This document shows, piece after piece, positions 6,606 to 11,969 of a stretch of DNA of 13,998 nucleotides. The position numbers and the translations under genes were made by a program. Positions within the stretch are counted from its first letter, which is position 1. Every line of letters starts with the position of its first letter. The notes beneath the pieces were generated by a model. It saw nothing but the letters and a program-made list of their open reading frames with translations. It ran no database searches and was not told the origin of the DNA. Origin of the DNA: Nitrospinae bacterium CG11_big_fil_rev_8_21_14_0_20_56_8. Lineage in GTDB: Bacteria; Nitrospinota; Nitrospinia; Nitrospinales; VA-1. Where the stretch lies: NCBI GenBank assembly GCA_002796165.1, contig PCWF01000125.1, positions 2,854 to 16,851 of the forward strand, in the 5' to 3' direction.

Positions 6606-8516
6606 TCAGCCGCTATGCCGTTCAAGCCAGGCCTGGAACATGAGAACATTCCATAAATGATATTTCCAGTCGCATTTCCCTTGCAGGTGCTCGCGCCAGC
6701 GGTACCGGATGGGAGAAGGATCAAAAAATCCCTCCCGCCGTAATCGGTCCTCGTTTAATAACGATTCCGCCCATTCGCGCAGGGGGCCTCTCAGCCAATC
6801 CGAAAGCGGCAGGCTGAACCCTTTTTTGGGTCGATCGAAGAGTGCCGGATCGATATGGCGCGCGAGCACCTTTCTGAGCAAAAGCTTGGGAGAGGTTTCA
6901 TCCACATGCAGGGAGTGCGGAAGCCGCCAGAGAAACTCAACCACGCGGTGATCCAGCAAGGGCACCCGCACCTCCAGCCCCACGGCCATGCTGGCCCGGT
7001 CCACCTTGGTCAGTATGTCGTCGGGAAGGTAGGTGAGGGTATCCAGGTACATCATCCGCCGGAAATCATCGAGGCCTTCCGGTAAAGGACGGCGGCTCTG
7101 GAACAGGTCCGGGTCGCCATTGCCGTCGAGGACGACGGAGTCCGGAGAATCCCAATAAGAAACCATCCCTTCGTATAACGAATCCTCATTTGCAAAAGTG
7201 CAGATCTCCGCAAGTTTTCTTAACCGGTAGGGAGTTTTGGGATCCGGGAAAATTCCTGGCGGCGTCATGCGCAACAGAGATGCCAGAACCGACCGAAGAG
7301 AACCCGGCCACCCATGCAGTGTATTCCAAATCGAACGGGTTTGACCATACCGGGAATACCCCCCGAACAATTCGTCCCCCCCGTCTCCGGATAGAGCGAC
7401 CGTGACGTGGCCCCGCGTCAGCTTCGAGACCAGGAACGTCGGGATTTGCGAGGCGTCGGCGAACGGTTCGTCGTAGATTTCAGGCAGGCGGGGTATGGAG
7501 TCGAGCGCCATTTTAGCGGTTACTTTGAGGTTGATATGATCGCAACCCAGGCGCTGTGCCACCTCCCGCGCATAAGTGGATTCATCGAAGTGGGGATTGT
7601 CAAAACCGACGCAGAAGGTTTTTGCCGGACGATTCATCTGCTTCTGCATGAGAGAGACGACCAGCGAAGAATCGGTTCCCCCGGATAAAAACGCACCCAA
7701 TCCCACGTCGGAAATCAGACGGAGCCGGACCGATTCCCGTAAACGGGCTTCGAGCTCATCGGCGGCGTCCTCGCTGGAACCCTGAAAAGGTTTATGGAGT
7801 CCCGTTTCGAAGGCTTGTCTCAAGGACCAGAAGGGTACGGGCGACGGAAGGTCTCCATCCGAATTCCTTGGAACGGAAAGGATGGTTCCCGGCGGCAATT
7901 TGTAAACATTCTTGTAAATGCAATAGGGCGCGGGAATGTACCCGTAACGAAGCAGGCGGCTTACCGAGCTTCGGTCGATAGCCTTCTGGAATCCCGGCAT
8001 ATGTTTCAGCGCTTTGAGTTCGGAGGCGAAGGCAAGCCCCCCCTTGACCGAACCGTAATAAAGGGGTTTGATCCCCAACCGGTCGCGGACCAGGTGCAGG
8101 ATGTTTTCCCGCCGATCCCACAAGGCGAAGGCGAACATGCCGATCAGGCGACCCACGGCTTCCTTGAGTCCCCATTGCTCGACGCAGGCCAGCAGGACTT
8201 CCGTGTCGGATTGGGATTGGAAGGCGTGGGGGGCGGTTGCACTCAATTCCTTGCGCAATTCTCGGAAATTGAAAATTTCCCCGTTATAGACGACGACGTA
8301 CCGGCGGGAAAGGGAAAACATCGGTTGCCGCCCCTTTTCCGATAAGTCGAGGATGGACAGGCGGCGATGAACCATGCCCAGTCCGCATGCGGGATCCAGC
8401 CACATCCCCCGGTCGTCCGGTCCGCGGTGGTTCAAGGCATCTCCCATGCGCTCCAGGGCCTGCGGCCAATGGGGTTCCGAAGCTCCGGGGATAAGAAAAC
8501 CGGCGAGTCCGCACAT
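6606..8516 (-). CDS. asnB: Glutamine-hydrolysing asparagine synthase / AsnB-type amidotransferase
   Basis: This 636-residue protein has the two-domain AsnB layout. The N-terminal Ntn-type glutaminase begins MCGLAGF, with catalytic Cys2 exposed after Met removal, then NHRGPDD near 29-35, RLSILDLS near 52-59 and NGEIFN at 78-83. The C-terminal ATP-pyrophosphatase domain has SGGTDSS at 278-284 (Thr where Val, Ile or Leu is more usual) and SGDGGDELFGGY near 376-387. The enzyme moves ammonia from glutamine to an adenylated carboxylate, classically aspartate. AsnB-like enzymes in surface-glycan clusters are often thought to amidate sugar acids. Being sandwiched between two GT4 genes (3 bp after the upstream stop, 12 bp before the downstream start) favours that role, but true asparagine synthesis cannot be excluded. 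The family is secure and the substrate is inferred. Confidence 0.9.
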   Translation of the reverse strand: MCGLAGFLIPGASEPHWPQALERMGDALNHRGPDDRGMWLDPACGLGMVHRRLSILDLSEKGRQPMFSLSRRYVVVYNGEIFNFRELRKELSATAPHAFQSQSDTEVLLACVEQWGLKEAVGRLIGMFAFALWDRRENILHLVRDRLGIKPLYYGSVKGGLAFASELKALKHMPGFQKAIDRSSVSRLLRYGYIPAPYCIYKNVYKLPPGTILSVPRNSDGDLPSPVPFWSLRQAFETGLHKPFQGSSEDAADELEARLRESVRLRLISDVGLGAFLSGGTDSSLVVSLMQKQMNRPAKTFCVGFDNPHFDESTYAREVAQRLGCDHINLKVTAKMALDSIPRLPEIYDEPFADASQIPTFLVSKLTRGHVTVALSGDGGDELFGGYSRYGQTRSIWNTLHGWPGSLRSVLASLLRMTPPGIFPDPKTPYRLRKLAEICTFANEDSLYEGMVSYWDSPDSVVLDGNGDPDLFQSRRPLPEGLDDFRRMMYLDTLTYLPDDILTKVDRASMAVGLEVRVPLLDHRVVEFLWRLPHSLHVDETSPKLLLRKVLARHIDPALFDRPKKGFSLPLSDWLRGPLREWAESLLNEDRLRREGFFDPSPIRYRWREHLQGKCDWKYHLWNVLMFQAWLERHSG

Positions 8517-8519
8517 GGG

Positions 8520-9776
8520 TCAGGTAGCGGATCCCGGATTAAGGAGAGAGAGATACATGGCTTTCAGAATTTCGGCCTGGGTTTTCCAGGATGCGTAACG
8601 CGCCCTGACGGTATGGAGTCCGTTCGCGCCCAATTTTTTTCTGCGATCGGGTTCCTGCATCAAGGCGATTATCTGCCGCGCGAGGTCCCCGGCCGAGGCC
8701 GGAGCAATGAGGATTCCATCGACACCGTCCTCGATCATTTGCGGCAGGCCTCCGGTACGGGTGGCAACGATGGGAAGACCGCAGGCCATCGCTTCCAGCA
8801 CCGCGTTAGGGTTGCCCTCGCTCAGGCTCGGTTGAACGAATATGTCCGCCGCATTGAGCCAGAGCGGGACCTCATCCGTTTTTTTCGTTCCTGCGAATGT
8901 AACGTAGTCGTTCAATTTCAATTCGTCAACCAGGGATTGGAGTTGGGGACGGTATTCACCATCGCCGATCAGGTAAAGCCGGAACATCAAACCCGATCTT
9001 GGAATCTCCGGTAAGGAACGGATCAGGTATTCCTGTCCCTTGTGAGGTGAAAGGCTACCCACGGTTACGATCGTCAATGGGTCGGGTGGAAGGCCGAGGG
9101 TTTGACGCGCCGCGGCCCGGTCCTGTGGACTAAAGGCATCCAGATCCACCCCGTTGGGAAGGACACGAATCCGGTTTTCCGGAAAACCCATTTTTTCGAG
9201 AGACTGCGCAAAGGGTTCTCCCTCGCAAATGATGGTATCGGCGCGGCGAAGCAGGGGAACGAGAAGCCGGGCGGCGATAGGAAGCCCCAATACCTTGAAG
9301 TCCGATCCCCAGAGATGGATCACCACCGGCAGGTTACGGGTCGCGCCGAGGAGAAGCGCCACCAGCGCTCCGGGAAGCCAGAATCCGTGTAGCAGATGCG
9401 CGCGGCGGGAGGCGGCCAGCCCGGAAAGGAAAAAGGCAATCATGAAGACCGGAAGCCAGAGCCAACGGAGTGGATTTCCCTTCAACTGGGCGGGCAATCC
9501 TCCCCGGTAGGCCAGACGAGGGCCACCCGGGACCCAGGTATAGAGAAAGCGGCGGATTTTAAGATTTTCAGGATGAGGGGTGGAAGGGGAAACTTCCGGA
9601 TTGTGAGGAGAGACCACTTCGATCCGGCAATTCAGGCGGCACAGTTCTTCCGCGAATCGGTAAACAAACGTTCCTGCAAAATCTCCGGCGAACCGGGGAA
9701 ACGAAGTGGTCAGGAAAACCACCGTCAACCGGTTTTCCTGACCCGAACCCATCGTATTTTTCCGGTTTTCACTCAA
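8520..9776 (-). CDS. GT4-type glycosyltransferase (second gene of operon)
   Basis: This 418-residue GT-B fold glycosyltransferase is of the family 4 type. It begins with a beta strand LTVVFLTTSFPRFAGDFAGTF near 17-37, typical of the acceptor domain. A hydrophobic patch near 104-120 could dock it on the membrane. The donor domain has VTVGSLSPHKGQEYLI near 237-252, LIGDGEYRPQL near 269-279, and the EX7E pair Glu320/Glu328 in SEGNPNAVLEAMACGLPIV. The likely start is TTG at 9776, 13 bp after the proline dehydrogenase stop. An in-frame ATG at 9752 would remove eight residues before the first strand and is nearly as plausible, since neither has a strong SD. It is 3 bp ahead of asnB, so coupled translation is likely. 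It differs clearly from the other GT4 in this operon. The sugar donor is unknown. Confidence 0.88.
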   Translation of the reverse strand: MSENRKNTMGSGQENRLTVVFLTTSFPRFAGDFAGTFVYRFAEELCRLNCRIEVVSPHNPEVSPSTPHPENLKIRRFLYTWVPGGPRLAYRGGLPAQLKGNPLRWLWLPVFMIAFFLSGLAASRRAHLLHGFWLPGALVALLLGATRNLPVVIHLWGSDFKVLGLPIAARLLVPLLRRADTIICEGEPFAQSLEKMGFPENRIRVLPNGVDLDAFSPQDRAAARQTLGLPPDPLTIVTVGSLSPHKGQEYLIRSLPEIPRSGLMFRLYLIGDGEYRPQLQSLVDELKLNDYVTFAGTKKTDEVPLWLNAADIFVQPSLSEGNPNAVLEAMACGLPIVATRTGGLPQMIEDGVDGILIAPASAGDLARQIIALMQEPDRRKKLGANGLHTVRARYASWKTQAEILKAMYLSLLNPGSAT

Positions 9777-9789
9777 GGCGTCTCGACGA

Positions 9790-10656
9790 TCAATTGAGTC
9801 TTCTCAATCCAACCGTTTCCCGGAACAGATGGCGCAGGACAAACAGGATGTTTTCTTTTTTCTCCACCAGCCGTCTCAGGGTATAGGGAAGCCACGATTT
9901 CCCGTAAGGAACATAAATTCGCATGCGGTATCCCTTGTCACGCAACAGTCCCTGCAGATCCCGCCGGATGCCATACAGCATTTCAAAATAAAACGACTGG
10001 GGATCGATCTTTTCCTTTTCGACGAACGACAGAATTTCGGTCAACAGGAATTCGTCATGGGTGGCGATCGACGGCTCATGGCCTTCTTTGAGCAGGCGGA
10101 ACGCCTGTTGCAGAAAATTGGCGCGAATGTCGTCCATGTCCTGCCAGGCAATGGACGGGGGTTCCTTGTAGGCCCCCTTGCACAGGCGCACCGATACTCT
10201 GCGCTGAATCATATTCTCTACGTCGGATCCGGTTCGAAACAGATACGCCTGCAGGGCCTGCCCCAGATTGGGATATTTTTCATGCAGATCCACACACATG
10301 GAAATGATCCGTTGCGTGTGTTCCGATCCTTCAATGTCAAACCGCACCGTGTGGTTCCCCGCCGACTGGAGGATCTCCTCCACGTTACGCTTACAGAATT
10401 CCGGGTCGATATCGAGACCCATCTGGGTGAGTTTGACCGAAAAGTCCATGCGATGTCCCATCCGGTTCGCTTCCTGCAACAGGTCCAGGTAGGCCCTTTT
10501 GGCGGCGTCTGCCTGCTCCGGTAGGTGGACGTGTTCTCCCAGAATGTCGATCGTCGACCAGTAGCCCTGACCGCAAAGGGTGTTGATGGACCGCATGGCG
10601 GTGGGAAGGTCTTCTCCGGCTATAAATCGCTTGGCAAACGGGTACAGAAGATGCAT
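9790..10656 (-). CDS. Proline dehydrogenase (monofunctional, FAD-dependent)
   Basis: This enzyme oxidises proline to pyrroline-5-carboxylate with FAD and passes electrons to the quinone pool. The 288-residue product matches the single-domain type, not the long PutA fusion. Expected motifs are present: SVKLTQMGL with Lys75, RFDIEG near 105-110, QAYL near 136-139, VRLCKGAY at 156-163, ATH ending at His200, FEMLYGIR near 224-231, and the proline-recognising YXXRRXXE as Tyr258, Arg261, Arg262 and Glu265. The start has a very strong SD. It is the first gene of the minus-strand run and lies 13 bp ahead of a glycosyltransferase. No P5C dehydrogenase gene is in the window, so the second step must be encoded elsewhere. 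Why it leads a glycan operon is unclear. The enzymatic call is secure. Confidence 0.93.
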   Translation of the reverse strand: MHLLYPFAKRFIAGEDLPTAMRSINTLCGQGYWSTIDILGEHVHLPEQADAAKRAYLDLLQEANRMGHRMDFSVKLTQMGLDIDPEFCKRNVEEILQSAGNHTVRFDIEGSEHTQRIISMCVDLHEKYPNLGQALQAYLFRTGSDVENMIQRRVSVRLCKGAYKEPPSIAWQDMDDIRANFLQQAFRLLKEGHEPSIATHDEFLLTEILSFVEKEKIDPQSFYFEMLYGIRRDLQGLLRDKGYRMRIYVPYGKSWLPYTLRRLVEKKENILFVLRHLFRETVGLRRLN

Positions 10657-10659
10657 AAT

Positions 10660-10667
10660 TCACCTCC
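10660..10667 (-). promoter_or_regulatory. Very strong Shine-Dalgarno site for proline dehydrogenase
   Basis: On the minus strand this reads GGAGGTGA, with 6 bases between GGAGG and the ATG at 10656. The same octamer precedes the 30-codon gene at 11064 on the other strand. It marks the operon head and implies efficient translation. Confidence 0.8.
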
Positions 10668-10842
10668 GAATACCATTGGATTAACATCGAAAAAAGCAAT
10701 CCTCTGTTTTAAATATACATCGAGTTCCGCATTTTGAAAACCAAACAAAGAGATCCGGATTCCCCAAATTCTTGAAACGTTTCGAGTTTCAGGGCATCTC
10801 CGGGTTTTATTTTGGAGGGGCCTTTTGCATTCCCTGAATTGG
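10668..10842. other. Upstream region of the proline dehydrogenase operon
   Basis: AT-rich leader between the operon start and repeat copy 2. On the minus strand a TATATT stands about 50-60 bp before the SD, with only a poor TTTCAA 16 bases further up, so a promoter is possible but not well supported. A 10-bp perfect palindrome lies at 10774-10783 (listed separately). I see no gene here. Confidence 0.4.
10774..10783. promoter_or_regulatory. Palindromic operator-like site GAAACGTTTC
   Basis: This is a perfect 10-bp palindrome. Including flanks it is a 16-bp dyad with one mismatched pair (CTT before, GAG after). It sits 118 bp upstream of the proline dehydrogenase start. The core resembles operators of LacI/GalR-type regulators (TGAAACGTTTCA-like). 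No such regulator is encoded in the window, so the assignment is only a suggestion. Confidence 0.3.
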
Positions 10843-10993
10843 CAGGTTGCTGAGAAACTACGAAAATGTCATCCTGAGTGCGAGCGAAGGATCTAGCCGG
10901 ATTGGTAAATTCAAGCTGGGCAAGGGTTTCGGGCAAGATTCTTCGCCGCATAGCGGCTCAGAATGACACCCGAAAGAGTTTTTCAGCAACCTG
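10843..10993. repeat. MITE-like inverted-repeat element, copy 2 (151 bp)
   Basis: Same element as at 2903-3075 and in the same orientation. Here the right terminal repeat is the perfect one (GTTTTTCAGCAACCTG) and the left matches at 15 of 16. It is 22 bp shorter because the left-arm hairpin module is reduced to a short CCTGAGTGCGAGCGAAGGAT segment. The right-arm GCCGC/GCGGC hairpin is at 10945-10957. It lies between divergent transcription units (proline dehydrogenase operon to the left, 30-codon gene to the right), so it could influence either promoter. No target-site duplication was found. Confidence 0.85.
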
Positions 10994-11050
10994 TTAGAGA
11001 TCGGAAGGGCGGACCTTTTGCCCGATTGGCTTCAGCCGTATATTTTTTCT

Positions 11051-11058
11051 GGAGGTGA
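11051..11058 (+). promoter_or_regulatory. Very strong Shine-Dalgarno site for the 30-codon gene
   Basis: GGAGGTGA, with 8 bases from GGAGG to the ATG at 11064. It is the main argument that the short reading frame is translated. Confidence 0.65.
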
Positions 11059-11063
11059 TTTTC

Positions 11064-11156
11064 ATGTCAGCAGGGTCGGTTGTGGTTTTGGGTTTGGCGG
11101 GAGTGTGCGCGATTGCTATCATGTTTTATTTTGTGATGCGCCGGGGAGGACTCTGA
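11064..11156 (+). CDS. Small single-pass membrane protein (30 aa), unrecognised
   Basis: I do not recognise a family. The frame runs from ATG at 11064 to TGA at 11154-11156 and encodes 30 residues. A short MSAG lead is followed by a continuous hydrophobic helix of about 20 residues (5-25, VVVLGLAGVCAIAIMFYFVM) and a basic tail RRGGL, the layout of a single-pass membrane peptide with its C-terminus in the cytoplasm. The evidence for translation is the consensus SD at ideal distance plus a clean transmembrane profile. No promoter could be assigned; repeat copy 2 lies 70 bp upstream. It converges with the TPR protein gene, whose stop is 43 bp away. Such peptides are often small subunits or regulators of membrane complexes, but nothing here names the partner. 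A longer overlapping frame at 11018-11206 lacks an SD and is less likely. Confidence 0.55.
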   Translation: MSAGSVVVLGLAGVCAIAIMFYFVMRRGGL

Positions 11157-11199
11157 CCCTGTTTGGCAAAGGTAAAGCCCAGGCGGTTGAATTTTCAGT

Positions 11200-11883
11200 C
11201 TACTGATCGGCAATAATGGAAGCGGACGTGATGGGGGACTCGGCCATGAGGGACACCATCCCCCGCGCCGTCTTGAGGTGAGGCAGGGCTTCCCGGTATT
11301 GCCCCAGTTTCAGGTAAACCAGGCCGAGAGTGTAATAAGCCTCGGGTTGATCCGGATTTTGCTGGATCTCCGCTTTCAAATGCGGTACGGCCTCCTTGAA
11401 CCTGTTGGTGAGATAGTAGGACAGGGCCAGAAAATAGTGGGCCTTGGGAAACAGGGGATCGAGCTTGAGAGCGGTTTTGTAAAACTCGCTGGCCTCCTGG
11501 TGCCGTTTTAACGCCGCATGTGCCAGGCCGAGTTTGAAGTGCGCCCCCGCAAAATTTGGATCTAACTGGATCGTCTGCCGAAGAGACCGGATTTTATCCT
11601 CGCTCCGCCCCAACGCCGCATAGGCAAGACTGATCTGATATTGATACTGGGCGGAATCGGGTTTAAGCCGGATGGCGGTTTCCAAGGGGCTCACCGCCAA
11701 TTCGAACTGGCCGTCCCTCATATAAGCCATTCCCAGCCGCGATTGCAATTCCGCATCGTCGGGATGATCCCCGACCGCCTCCTTCAACGATTCCACCGGG
11801 TCCTCCGCGCGGGCAATCGACGAGCCTGTGACGGAAGTTCCCATCCAACCGAAAATCAAAACGCCTATCAAAATCTTTTTCAT
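11200..11883 (-). CDS. Secreted TPR-repeat protein
   Basis: This 227-residue protein starts with a Sec signal peptide (MKK, hydrophobic core about 4-20, likely cleavage after ARA at residue 26). It then has five consecutive 34-residue TPR units at about 42-75, 76-109, 110-143, 144-177 and 178-211. Each shows the expected pattern (for example LGLVYLKLGQYREALPHL), ending in Pro at the turn. A 16-residue tail follows. TPR arrays are protein-binding scaffolds, so a periplasmic or envelope assembly role is likely, but no partner is evident. The stop is TAG. The ATG lacks a clear SD, but a good promoter lies just upstream (listed separately), so it is probably transcribed independently of the ABC ATPase gene 86 bp upstream on the same strand. 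The domain content is secure and the function unknown. Confidence 0.9.
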   Translation of the reverse strand: MKKILIGVLIFGWMGTSVTGSSIARAEDPVESLKEAVGDHPDDAELQSRLGMAYMRDGQFELAVSPLETAIRLKPDSAQYQYQISLAYAALGRSEDKIRSLRQTIQLDPNFAGAHFKLGLAHAALKRHQEASEFYKTALKLDPLFPKAHYFLALSYYLTNRFKEAVPHLKAEIQQNPDQPEAYYTLGLVYLKLGQYREALPHLKTARGMVSLMAESPITSASIIADQ

Positions 11884-11915
11884 GCGGGAAACTTTGAGAG
11901 GTCAAAAAGTTTCTG

Positions 11916-11944
11916 TTTATAGCCCCTGGTTTCCCACTTGTAAA
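11916..11944 (-). promoter_or_regulatory. Sigma70-type promoter for the TPR protein gene
   Basis: On the minus strand TTTACA (11939-11944) is followed by a 17-base spacer and TATAAA (11916-11921). This gives a predicted start near 11909 and a leader of about 25 bases before the ATG at 11883. It is the best -35/-10 pair I noticed in the window and lies in the gap after the ABC ATPase stop. Confidence 0.55.
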
Positions 11945-11969
11945 GATCGAACTTTTAAGGCAAAGAATT

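Noticed and set aside
10709..10951. 80-residue minus-strand open frame crossing into repeat copy 2
   Set aside because: About half of it is the repeat sequence itself and it has no SD. Frames through such repeats are often mis-annotated as hypothetical proteins.
11039..11044. TATATT as a -10 for the 30-codon gene
   Set aside because: The implied transcription start would fall on the SD itself, and the candidate -35 elements are poor or wrongly spaced.
11018..11206. 62-residue plus-strand frame overlapping the 30-codon gene
   Set aside because: It starts at TTG without an SD, has no coherent domain or membrane profile, and runs into the TPR gene end. The overlapping 30-codon frame has a far better start.
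11886..11935. Inverted repeat GGGAAAC/GTTTCCC as a terminator after the ABC ATPase gene
   Set aside because: The 36-base separation and absence of a T run make a stable terminator unlikely. One arm lies inside the spacer of a good promoter.
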